A stretch of 64,000 nucleotides of DNA from contig JARBJD010000261.1 of NCBI GenBank assembly GCA_033064195.1, positions 43,495 through 107,494 of the forward strand, given 5' to 3'. Positions 1-8,864 of this stretch are shown here, piece by piece; position 1 is the first letter of the stretch, and each line of letters begins with the position of its first letter. Source of the stretch: Blattamonas nauphoetae (taxonomy: Eukaryota > Preaxostyla > Oxymonadida). The translations under genes were made by a program, and so were the position numbers. The notes beneath the pieces were generated by a model. It did not search any database. It saw nothing but the letters and a program-made list of their open reading frames with translations, and was not told where the DNA came from.

Positions 1-831
1 GAACCACACCTTCACAGCGAGAAGAGAACGGGAAGCAGTGCCTCCAATATCGGAGAGGTGACTCTTCGATCGAATGGGTTCGCTGAACCTGAACCACCAC
101 TGCCCTCCATTTTCAACATCTTCTGCACAGAAAACGCATCCGTCACTCTGACTAACACGATCAGCATCGACTCGTACGACTTCTCCGCACCGTTCGACAA
201 CACGTCGTTGTGCCTGTTCACGCGTTCTGGACGAATTAGGCTCTCAGATCAGGCTCACCCCCATCTTCCTTCGATCTCGTTCATCCCATCCATCGACAAC
301 GTCGACACCACCAACAAGAAAGACCATATTTCGATCAACGTGACAGGGAAGCACTTTCGAAACTGTGGGTTGTTTTTGGAGATATTTGAAGTGGATGGGA
401 CCGAGCCTTCACAAGCGTTTGTGTGTCTTCCTTCGAAAATATCCGAAAACACACTTACCGTCGAGATCGATACTTCTCTCCTCTCATCAGCTGAATGGCA
501 GGTCCGACTGTTGTTCCCGAAGGGGTATGAGAAGGCAACAGAGCTTGTCACAAACTCCGTTCCCATTCCGTCCAAGAACCTCCAATCGTTCCTTGGACAG
601 TACTCCAACACAGCGTCGTTCGTCGCTCTCAACAAGAAACCGAACTTAACAGCTGTCCTCACTACCTCTGCAGTCCTTGCGGGGGTGTTTCTTGTTGTTT
701 TGGGATTGACATTCGGATTGGGTGTTTGGTTGTGGTGTCGAAAGAGGAGACCGAAGACTGTATCGCCGAACGACATCCATGAAGATGCAATCTTTCTGTT
801 GGAGAAGGGGAGAACAAACGGCACTTTCTGA
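1..831 (+). CDS. C-terminal part of a type I transmembrane surface protein (5' end outside window)
   Basis: The reading frame is open from base 1 to the TGA at 829-831, so the start lies upstream of the window. About 220 residues look extracellular, rich in Ser/Thr with N-x-S/T sites. A single hydrophobic span of about 23 residues follows (starting near base 645: LTTSAVLAGVFLVVLG), then a stop-transfer run (CRKRRPK) and a short acidic cytoplasmic tail. This topology is typical of the large adhesin-like surface proteins of oxymonads and other metamonads, but no named domain is visible in the part present. An overlapping antisense ORF (255-824) is treated as a shadow. I am sure that this is coding and membrane-anchored; its function is unknown. 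Confidence 0.75.
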   Translation, partial: EPHLHSEKRTGSSASNIGEVTLRSNGFAEPEPPLPSIFNIFCTENASVTLTNTISIDSYDFSAPFDNTSLCLFTRSGRIRLSDQAHPHLPSISFIPSIDNVDTTNKKDHISINVTGKHFRNCGLFLEIFEVDGTEPSQAFVCLPSKISENTLTVEIDTSLLSSAEWQVRLLFPKGYEKATELVTNSVPIPSKNLQSFLGQYSNTASFVALNKKPNLTAVLTTSAVLAGVFLVVLGLTFGLGVWLWCRKRRPKTVSPNDIHEDAIFLLEKGRTNGTF

Positions 832-1114
832 AGGGATGGTCATCCAATGCGCGTCGAATTATGTTAAACGCTGAGCCCTGCCACAAATTCTTGGCAATAT
901 TGACTGATCTCGAATTTCGGGGTTTGGTCTCTCTTCTTTGGAATAGGCTCCTCATAATTTAGTCTTTCATCATTCTGCGAGTTCCATTGAGTTATTTCAA
1001 CCACTTCTTCTGATTTCGTGACGTATACCAGTGTTCTAATCATCACCTAACTCGTCGATCACCACAATGGGTTTGATCTGAGCATTCTGTTGACCATATT
1101 TCTTTCAATATTCT

Positions 1115-3322
1115 ATGAATCTCTCAGCACTCATCATATCTCTCTCATTCATTTTCCATTCATTTTGCGAAGAAACGGCTAACGTTGACCCGATTGCCTT
1201 CTCTATCAATACAGCGGACAATTCGATGGTCCTTGGAGTCAACTCTAATGGAGAAGTTTTATTCTATCACTACGGAGGAAAAGTGAAAGATGTTGATATG
1301 TTCACCAAATACAAAAGTTATAAACGAACGGACCACGGAATGGAACCACATGCATACAACACAATGGGAGGCAGAGCTTTCAACGAGCCAGCTCTCCGTG
1401 TTACGCACATGAATGGAGACCTAAACACAGAACTTCGATATGTATCCCATACAGTCAAAAAGGTGAGTGAGAACATCGAAGAAACAATCGTCACAATGAA
1501 AGACAAAGCACAAGATTTCGTTGTGACTCAGACATACACCGCACACATCCAAGAAAATGTTATCACAACTCAGACTACGATCCAGAACAATGAAGCACAA
1601 CCAGTGACTCTCCACAATTATTACGCTTCATCCATCTCACTCAAAGCCAAGAGCTTTCTTCTGACACACTTGTGGGGAGGATGGGCACTAGAACACCAAG
1701 TTTCTCACACTCTGCTCACCCATGGAACGAAAAGCTTCGAGTCAAGAAAGGGAATTCGAACGACTCATACCGAAAACCCAACATTCATGCTTACACTGGA
1801 CAGTGAAGTATTCAGTGAGGATCATGGTGAGGTTATTGCTGGTGCTCTCGCTTGGAGTGGAAACTTCAAAATGAACTTTGAAATAGACGAGTTTGACCGT
1901 CTCACCGTTCTTTCAGGCCCCAACCCGTATGCTGCCGAATACCACCTTGATTCAAAGAAATCGTTCAAATTACCAATGATGGTCTACACTTACAGCACCA
2001 AGGGAGCTGGCCAAGCTTCTCGCAACCTCCACGATTGGGCGAGAAATTATGGGACACAAGGAAAGAAGAATCAAGTTCCCACACTCCTGAACAGTTGGGA
2101 AGGTGCTTATTTCACTTTTGATGCTCCTCTCTTGAAGCAGATGATGGATGACACCGCACTGATGGGATTGGAAATGTTTGTCCTGGATGATGGTTGGTTT
2201 GGAAACAAATACCCTCGAAACGACGACAAAAACGGACTGGGTGATTGGCAGGTTAATGTGAAGAAATTGCCTGATGGAATTGATGATCTTGCCACATATG
2301 CTCACAGCAAAGGAATCAAATTTGGAATCTGGATCGAGCCTGAAATGGTCAATGAAAAGAGTGAACTTTATGAAAAGCATCCTGAATGGATTGTCCAAGC
2401 ACCCAAAAGAACTAAACATCTCACCAGGCATCAATTTGTCCTCGATCTCTCCAACCCACAAGTTCAAGACTTTGTGTACACCGTCTTCGATGAAACAGTG
2501 CAGCTTTCCACAAACATCGACTACATCAAGTGGGATGCAAACCGACACATCGAGAATGTCGGGTCTACATACCTTACAGCAGACAAACAATCCCACTTCT
2601 GGGTTGATTACACACTTGGATTCTACAGTGTGATGGAACGAATCAGAGCAAAATATCCGAAGATCCAGGTGCAAGCTTGCGCGTCTGGAGGAGGAAGAGT
2701 CGAATATGGGGCACTGAAATACTTCGACGAGGTGTGGACTAGCGACAACACTGAAGCTCTCACGCGTGTGAGTATTCAGTATGGTATGTCCCTCTTCTAC
2801 CCCGCTGCAGCTATGGGTTCGCATGTCTCTGCCGTCCCCAACCACCAAACGGACAACAGGACGCCACTCAAGTTCAGATTCGATATCGCTGGGACAGGCC
2901 GGATGGGAATGGAACTTCAACCTAAAACGATGACAGACGCAGAAAAAGCAGAAGCAGCAAGATATATTGAGAGCTATAAGACATACAGAGACATAGTTGT
3001 TGAGGGAGACCTGTACAGAATTGCGAACCCTTCTGAGGGGAAAGGATTCTATTCTCTGATGTATGTTTCGAAGGATAAGACTCGCGCTGTGTGCTTCTGC
3101 TACAACGTCGTTTACCAAGCTCGCATCATGCGTCCCAAGTTCAGGTTGAACGGACTTGACGCAGACATGTCATACACAGTTAAGGAGTTGAATGTGGACA
3201 AAAAACGTCACTGGTTCGATGGAGAGACATTCACTGGAGGCTTCCTGATGGAGCAGGGCATCAACCCTGATTTCCAGAAACTGTACGACAGCGCAGTCTA
3301 CTTGCTCGAACAAAAGAAGTAA
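1115..3322 (+). CDS. Secreted GH36-family alpha-galactosidase
   Basis: Single exon, 735 residues. It should hydrolyse terminal alpha-1,6-galactose from raffinose-type oligosaccharides or galactomannan side chains. A signal peptide is visible at the N-terminus (MNLSALIISLSFIFHSFCEE), so the enzyme is probably secreted or delivered to food vacuoles. An N-terminal beta-sandwich region (about 30-310) is followed by the (beta/alpha)8 catalytic domain. The LDDGWFG segment lies near residue 360. The nucleophile is Asp474 in YIKWDANR and the acid/base is Asp544 in WTSDNTEA. The spacing and overall length match bacterial AgaA/RafA-type GH36 enzymes. A C-terminal beta-sandwich completes the protein. 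The bacterial-like architecture and the absence of introns in an intron-rich neighbourhood fit acquisition by lateral transfer, which is an inference. Confidence 0.95.
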   Translation: MNLSALIISLSFIFHSFCEETANVDPIAFSINTADNSMVLGVNSNGEVLFYHYGGKVKDVDMFTKYKSYKRTDHGMEPHAYNTMGGRAFNEPALRVTHMNGDLNTELRYVSHTVKKVSENIEETIVTMKDKAQDFVVTQTYTAHIQENVITTQTTIQNNEAQPVTLHNYYASSISLKAKSFLLTHLWGGWALEHQVSHTLLTHGTKSFESRKGIRTTHTENPTFMLTLDSEVFSEDHGEVIAGALAWSGNFKMNFEIDEFDRLTVLSGPNPYAAEYHLDSKKSFKLPMMVYTYSTKGAGQASRNLHDWARNYGTQGKKNQVPTLLNSWEGAYFTFDAPLLKQMMDDTALMGLEMFVLDDGWFGNKYPRNDDKNGLGDWQVNVKKLPDGIDDLATYAHSKGIKFGIWIEPEMVNEKSELYEKHPEWIVQAPKRTKHLTRHQFVLDLSNPQVQDFVYTVFDETVQLSTNIDYIKWDANRHIENVGSTYLTADKQSHFWVDYTLGFYSVMERIRAKYPKIQVQACASGGGRVEYGALKYFDEVWTSDNTEALTRVSIQYGMSLFYPAAAMGSHVSAVPNHQTDNRTPLKFRFDIAGTGRMGMELQPKTMTDAEKAEAARYIESYKTYRDIVVEGDLYRIANPSEGKGFYSLMYVSKDKTRAVCFCYNVVYQARIMRPKFRLNGLDADMSYTVKELNVDKKRHWFDGETFTGGFLMEQGINPDFQKLYDSAVYLLEQKK

Positions 3323-3485
3323 GCGGAACTAACAACTATATATTTCTTCTACACGTATTCACATACGTGATACCTGCTGTTTATCTTTTCAGTTTCCTGA
3401 ATTGTGTCTGAATCAAGTGAAACGGAACAGTTCTTCGAAGTTCGTGAAATGTTCAGAAAAGAAAGAGTACCGTTAATACAAATGA

Positions 3486-4405
3486 TTATTGTGGTGGTGC
3501 TGGAGGAGGAGGTTGTTGGAAAAAGAATGGTTGAGGGCCAGGCTGGAAAGGTTGAGGAGGAAAGGCAGGTTGAGGAGGATAGACAGGTTGTGGCGGATAT
3601 TGTGGAAGAGGGAATTGAGGGTATGGGGGTTGTTGATACGGCATAAACTGAGGAGGGTATGATACCATTTGATTCTGTGGATAAAACATTTGGAGATATT
3701 GTTGTTGCATGATCATTTGGTTCATTCGTTCGATTTGAGGATCAGGGACGAATTGCTGGGGATATACAGGTGGTTGTGGAGGTTTATCAGGAGTAACCTT
3801 TGGCTTAGGGTTGCGTGCTGCCTTTTTCTGTCTTTTGTGTTCCTGTTCTTTTTCGTCATCACTGAATTCTTGATCCGAGTCTGCAATTTCTTCATCAAAG
3901 ATATTTGAGGCATCTGATCCCTTGCTTCGCTCTGGTCGAGCAATCTTCAGTAATCTCTCAACAGCAAACATCTCTGTTCCGATAGATGCCTTTTCCTTCA
4001 GTGTTGCATCCGACGATGAGATTCTTACGGAATAAAAGGACTGTGAAACTGGACCGAAAACGTCCTCAACAGCTCCAAGAACAGTTTTATCGGAAAATGT
4101 GATGATAGAATCAATATCAATAAGGGTAGAGGAGTTTTGATTCTTGATGACGACCACGGAATCAACGAGAGATTCGATAGAGCCAATCGAAACAAGAACG
4201 TCTGACTCTTCTATAGTCACTGTTTTTACGATATCAGGAATTGTAGGCTACACAATAAGGTCGGTAAAGAAAGACAAACTTCAATTTCATTTTTTCCTTT
4301 TATTGGCTCCATTGGTCCATCATCCTCACCAGGTTCAAGAGGGACAACAATGTCCTCTTCTACACTACTTGAATCTGAATCAGAAGAGTCAGAAAGTACA
4401 TCCAT
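3486..4405 (-). CDS. NAF1: NAF1-like H/ACA ribonucleoprotein assembly factor
   Basis: Two exons: 4280-4405 and 3486-4247, separated by a 32-nt intron (4248-4279, donor GTTTGTC, acceptor GTGTAG), giving 295 residues. NAF1 binds the pseudouridine synthase dyskerin/Cbf5 during nuclear assembly of H/ACA snoRNPs and is later replaced by GAR1. The Gar1/Naf1 beta-barrel signature is visible near residues 99-118 (LGAVEDVFGPVSQSFYSVRI), followed by the IGTEMFAV strand. An acidic/serine stretch precedes the barrel. A basic patch (HKRQKKAARNPKPK) and a long Pro/Gln/Phe-rich tail follow, as in yeast and human NAF1. The start ATG at 4405 gives an acidic Ser/Asp-rich N-terminus. It is divergent from the next gene across only 62 bp. 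Confidence 0.85.
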
Positions 4406-4467
4406 AAAACCAGAAAATGATCAATGCATAACATTGTCTCTTGATTCATTCAAGCCCACCTACCTTC
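4406..4467. promoter_or_regulatory. Putative shared divergent promoter, 62 bp
   Basis: The NAF1 start codon (4405, minus strand) and the ATG of the seven-exon gene (4468, plus strand) are separated by only 62 bp. Both transcription start signals must lie here or inside the first codons. No TATA box is obvious. The call rests on gene geometry alone. Confidence 0.4.
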
Positions 4468-5909
4468 ATGAGTCATACAACACCAATCCGAATTATCGAT
4501 TCGGTGTACTTTTATCTCCCAGAAACCTATGAAAGTTGCTTTCCGCATTGATTTCCATTCGACGTCTCATTATCGTTCCGTTTTGCATGAAATCTCTCAC
4601 TGAACTTTTTCTAGCCTTGAATAAACTGCAGAGTACCTGTTTGTCAGACACTCAAATTGTTGCTCAGTCGTACGCGACCACAGGCGATCGTCTCTACGCC
4701 ACAGCTCGAAAGAAGCAGGCACTCACGGTCTAATCTCCCTTATATCATCTCTTTCCTGTCCTTTACTCTGTTCTAACAACTTTTTCCATCTCTTACAGAA
4801 GAATTCTTCTTCTTCACCGTCACAAACGACTCGAACAAGGCCTTCAACTGCATCAGTCCAAGCACCGTCAGATCATCTCCTCTCAAGTCCAAAGCGAAAG
4901 CCTGCTGATTATTATTTGAGTGAGGAGTGCACATTTTCTCCTCTTATCAACGAAGACTCAAAAAAGATCGCCCAGAAACTTCCTCCTTCCAAAGCCCATC
5001 TCGCATTCAAGGAGGGGAAAACCCCAGTAGTGGAGAAGAAGCCTCGTGTGTATAGATCTTTTCTAGTCCATCATTCATTTTTATCAACCTCAATCAATCG
5101 TCTTTCTCTTTAATTTGTATTTCTCTTTCCTTCTTCGTGATCATCTCATAAATCATAGCACCCCCTCCAAAGAAAGATGCGGAATGTACATTCACTCCGA
5201 AGCTCATCAGTCAAACAACATCACCGCAATCAGCTGGGGCCAGAAATCTCTCTCTCTATGAACAGGTGTGACAACTCCCCATCTGAGCTTTTCTTCACAA
5301 TTTCCCTTCTATTATGTCATTTTTCGCATTTCTATCAATTAGGCACCAAAATATCGGGCAAAGCAGGAAATAACCAGACAACGAATTTTGAAAGAGGAAA
5401 AAGAATCTCTGCCTTTTTCACCCAACACTAAAAACACAAAATCAACTGGGTATGCTCATTCAACACTTTTTCCTTTTTTCTTTCAACTCGTACTCTCGAA
5501 AATCTCCAATTCAACCAAATTCTCACGTACTCTTTGTATTCCGAGCAGACCTACAAATAAACTCTCTTTTGAACAACGTCAAACAGAGTTTTTCCAACAA
5601 AAGGAACGTCGTCTCTCAAAAATCAAAGCGGAAGTCGAAAAGGAAGAAGCGGAAAAGACGCCTTTCTCACCACAAATAATTCGCTCTCCTCATCGTAACT
5701 CACCTGCAAAACAACCACAACTTGATGAAATTCCAGGTGTCAAGGAACACAAACACAAAATGGATCAGGTCTCTCATTTTGAACACTTTTCATTCGAATC
5801 ATCATGATCTCTCTCTCTGTCTTGTTTTCAGATCTATAACCCACCACCTCCTCCTGTATATCCTGACAAAAGGAAGGAAATGATGCCAAAGAAAGATGAC
5901 ACTCCTTAA
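4468..5909 (+). CDS. Seven-exon protein with repeated (C)TF-S/T-P-x-I motifs, function unknown
   Basis: Exons 4468-4534, 4615-4727, 4799-5045, 5159-5265, 5343-5449, 5546-5768 and 5832-5909 join in frame into 313 residues. Every junction is GT-AG and phase-consistent. The protein is basic and low in hydrophobics. It carries four related motifs, EECTFSPLI, AECTFTPKL, SLPFSPNT and KTPFSPQII, each followed by Ser/Lys-rich linkers. A charged, probably helical stretch (QRQTEFFQQKERRLSK) lies between the third and fourth. Tandem FxP-I motifs of this kind occur in many flagellate cytoskeletal or axonemal proteins. I do not recognise a named family, so a cytoskeletal role is only a guess. Introns are 63-113 nt. 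Confidence 0.7.
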
Positions 5910-6051
5910 TTCTCTTTTTTCATCCATTTTTGCACGAACATCTTTCCTTGGGAAGTTTTGATCAAAACAAAGATGGTCAGAACGGAGAAGACAGAAAGGA
6001 GTGGAATGCAAGAGGAACAGAATTCAGTTAACAAGAACGGGAGTATTAAAT

Positions 6052-7068
6052 CTATGCAATACCACCAGCAGATTCTTCTCTGAAGAGTGGTGTAATTGGA
6101 TTCTTCAGCTCAGGGTATGGATCCTGGCTAGCAGATGGTGATGGAGACGGTGTGTTGTGGCTAAACTGCTGTTTGACCTCTTCACCTTTCTGTTCAAGTT
6201 TTTGGCCAGCAGCATGCATTTTGTCTTGAACGTTCTCCTTTGTATCGTGCATCTTTTCTTGAACTTTTTCTCCTCCTTCTTGAAGAGTTTCCTTGGCACC
6301 ATGCATTTTGTCTTGAACAGTTTCTTTGGCATCGTGCATCTTTTCTTTCACCTTTTCTCCTCCTTCTTGGATATTCTCCTTTGCGTCATGCATTTTGTCT
6401 TGAACATTTTCCTTTGCATTGTGCATTTTGTCTTGGACGTTCTCTTTGGCATCATGCATCTTTTCTTGAACTTTTTCTCCTCCTTCTTGAATATTTCCTT
6501 TTGCATCATGCATCTTGTCTTGAACAGTTTCTTTGGCATCATGCATCTTTTCTTGAACTTTTTCTCCTCCTTCTTGGAGATTCTCCTTTGCGTCATGCAT
6601 TTTGTCTTGGACGTTCTCCTTGGCATCGTGCATCTTTTCTTGAACTTTTTCTCCTCCTTCTTTGACAGTTTCTTTTGCGTCATGCATTTTTTCTTGGATG
6701 GTCTCCTTGGCGCTGTGCATTTTTTCTTGAACGTTCTCCTTCGTTTCATGAAAGCCTTGGCTGATCTCTTCACCTTTCTTTTGGGCTTTTTCTTTGAGAT
6801 CTCCGAAGCCTTCTTTCATCTTATCTCCAGCATGACCCATTTTGTCCTGAATGACATTCTTCTTGTCCACAAAAGCGTCCTTCAGATCACTAAATGTCTC
6901 CTTGATGGATTCTTTGTAGTTGTGTGCTCCCTCGGAAATTTTTGAGGCTGCATCGTGCATTTTTTCGCCGAGAACGGTAGTTGCATGATCAATTTTCTCA
7001 CCAACTGTTGCTTTAACTTCTTCATTGGCTGCAACAGCGGCTGCGGGGTCTTGTCTAAGTGGGTCCAT
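6052..7068 (-). CDS. LEA-like (group 3) 11-mer repeat protein
   Basis: Intronless, 338 residues from the ATG at 7068. A longer reading to 7194 adds a Cys-rich segment unlike the rest, so I prefer the shorter start (MDPLRQDPAAAVAANEE). Apart from a short C-terminal Pro/Ser tail, the whole protein consists of amphipathic helical repeats of the type DKMHDAKENVQ (11-mers), as in group 3 late-embryogenesis-abundant proteins. Such proteins are intrinsically disordered when hydrated and fold into helices on membranes or on drying. The core is five copies of a 29-residue block (EGGEKVQ plus two 11-mers, one copy with an extra 11-mer). No signal peptide or membrane span is seen, so it is probably cytosolic. 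Apolipoprotein- or perilipin-like lipid-surface binding is an alternative. Confidence 0.75.
   Translation of the reverse strand: MDPLRQDPAAAVAANEEVKATVGEKIDHATTVLGEKMHDAASKISEGAHNYKESIKETFSDLKDAFVDKKNVIQDKMGHAGDKMKEGFGDLKEKAQKKGEEISQGFHETKENVQEKMHSAKETIQEKMHDAKETVKEGGEKVQEKMHDAKENVQDKMHDAKENLQEGGEKVQEKMHDAKETVQDKMHDAKGNIQEGGEKVQEKMHDAKENVQDKMHNAKENVQDKMHDAKENIQEGGEKVKEKMHDAKETVQDKMHGAKETLQEGGEKVQEKMHDTKENVQDKMHAAGQKLEQKGEEVKQQFSHNTPSPSPSASQDPYPELKNPITPLFREESAGGIA
6200..6670 (-). repeat. In-frame 87-bp coding minisatellite in the LEA-like gene
   Basis: Five tandem copies encode EGGEKVQ followed by two 11-residue units; the third copy has an extra 33-bp unit. Copies differ mainly by synonymous and conservative changes (H/D/N/G/T swaps). 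This suggests growth by unequal exchange under constraint on helix periodicity. Confidence 0.85.
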
Positions 7069-7408
7069 AGTTGTTGGGTTAAATTCCCTAAGTAATTGAT
7101 GAATGGATAGACAGGAGATGCATACATGAGTTAAATAGAAATGTATGTTGCAGGAATCCATGCCTCGCATCGCAGGATCAAATCGACCCATCATAAATGG
7201 TTCAATCCAGTTCGAACTTAATCCAGCTCAGATTGGTAAATCTTTGAAATAAAATGGTGAGATTAAAACGAATATCATCTGTCAGAGACAGTGTCCTGAC
7301 TCAATTTGGGTGATGAAGTGAACACTATGGACTGTCTGAAACAGAAATGAATCTTCAAAGATAATGAACAGAAAGATTACGGGAAGTTGTGATAAAATGG
7401 CAAGGCAT

Positions 7409-8795
7409 CTACTCGTCCTCGATGTCCATGGTGTACCATTCCTCGCTGTATTGACGGCTCAGGAATGGATGAGTGAGGAGTTCGCGTGCTGTTGCTCTCT
7501 TGATTGGATCCCTGACAAAACACCTTCCAAGAAAATCTTTTAACTCCGGACTTGCATATTTGGGGATGGGAGGTGATTCGTTGGATGATGCGATTTTGAA
7601 GATACAGGCTGTTGCATTCTTGATTTCAGCATATGGGGGTTTGCCCGAGAGCATTTCAATGACTGTACATCCAAGAGACCAAATGTCCGAGCGTCTGCCG
7701 ACATTTCGTTGCTGTCGAATGACTTCTGGGGCCATGTAGCTGTGAAAAAGGACGAGGGGATAATTGGAGAGAGATAACCATGAGAGAAGAAGAGAGATAT
7801 ATGTGAAGAATCGCATAAGATAAATTGAAAAAGGGTTTAATTGGTCGAGTGTTCATTCGACCGGAATCAATTGAGTGGTTTCAAACTGAGGTGTTCCACA
7901 GAGAGTTGCACAGCCTTGACCGTATGACATGATTGTTTCAATTGATTTCGAACATCCAAAATCGGCCAATTTAACTATTCCTTCTCCCGTGACGAGACAG
8001 TTAGCAGATTTGATGTCTCGATGGACGATTTTGTGGTCATGGAGATAAGCCAGTCCTTCGGTAATCTACGCAAAATATGACATGGAAGGGTACAAACTTG
8101 TTTTGTGTACACTTGGACGAGCGGTTCTGGGAATTCTCCGAATGTGGCCAGGAGCTTTGATAGTGAACCACCTGATCGAATATCGAAGGCAGGAGAAGGA
8201 AAATACCGGTCACAAATTCTTGGAAAATATCGAGAATATTACCGGATCTTTGGGCACCCATGTATTGAACAATATTTGGGTGCTGGAGCTGTTGCATAAT
8301 TAAGATCTCCCGTTCAGTGGCGGCGATCTGTGTTGTAGAAAAAGAACGGGGTTAATATAGAGACAGGGATTAATACCTGCTGCTCAACACCAGTTGATTC
8401 GAATACAAATTCCTTATCTGCGAGCATTCGTCCCGTTTTCAAATCAAGACAACGGTACACTGTTCCAAACGAACCACGGCCAATAACATCACCACGTTTG
8501 AGGTAGAGTCTAAAAATATGGATGATTTCTAAGAATTAACAAACTGATCCTGGCTTGGAACAGGGACGGGAACTTGTTGTTGTGGTTGTTGTTTTTTCGG
8601 GTTTGATTTTGGCTGCTGGGGCTGAGAAACGCGAAGGTGGTCAATATTGTATTGGCTTGCTTCAATAATTCCATCTTCATTCTCGCCTGGCTTCCCGTAT
8701 CCCATTGGAGGGAGATCAGGGTCCGAAATCACCACAGAAGGGTAAGTTGGAGTACTTAGATATTTGAGAAATTCCGAGTCAACACCGTTTTGCAT
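7409..8795 (-). CDS. STE11/MEKK-like serine/threonine protein kinase
   Basis: Six exons (8545-8795, 8377-8509, 8207-8327, 8098-8171, 7887-8065, 7409-7739) give 362 residues. Introns are 35, 49, 35, 32 and 147 nt, and three donors begin GTTTG. The first 80 residues are a Pro/Gln-rich leader. The kinase domain shows the glycine loop GRGSFGTV (94-101), probable ATP lysine 116 (LADKEF), catalytic HRDIKSAN (208-215), DFG 228-230 and GTPHYMAPE (ending at 258), then [12 protein letters not shown]. The HRDIKSAN motif and GTPHYMAPE favour the STE11/MAPKKK group, so a role in a MAP-kinase cascade is likely. All catalytic residues appear intact. The coding end faces the LEA gene promoter region. Confidence 0.88.
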
Positions 8796-8864
8796 TGTGA
8801 AAGTTATAAATCAATAATGTCCAGAAAGAAAGACAGTTGTTGATCAACCCTTTATTCAGTTTGC
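8796..8864. promoter_or_regulatory. Putative shared divergent promoter, 69 bp
   Basis: Only 69 bp separate the kinase ATG (8795, minus) from the formin ATG (8865, plus). The stretch is A/T-rich and no named motif is recognised. The call rests on geometry. Confidence 0.4.

Noticed and set aside
1970-3118. 382-aa minus-strand ORF inside the alpha-galactosidase gene
   Set aside because: It lies antisense to the catalytic domain with intact GH36 motifs; its own product has no recognisable pattern. Shadow ORF.
6157-6945. Long plus-strand ORF (262 aa, Phe/Leu-rich) opposite the LEA-like gene
   Set aside because: It is the complement of the 11-mer repeat, whose codon composition keeps the opposite strand open. 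The hydrophobic repeated product shows no sign of being a real membrane protein.
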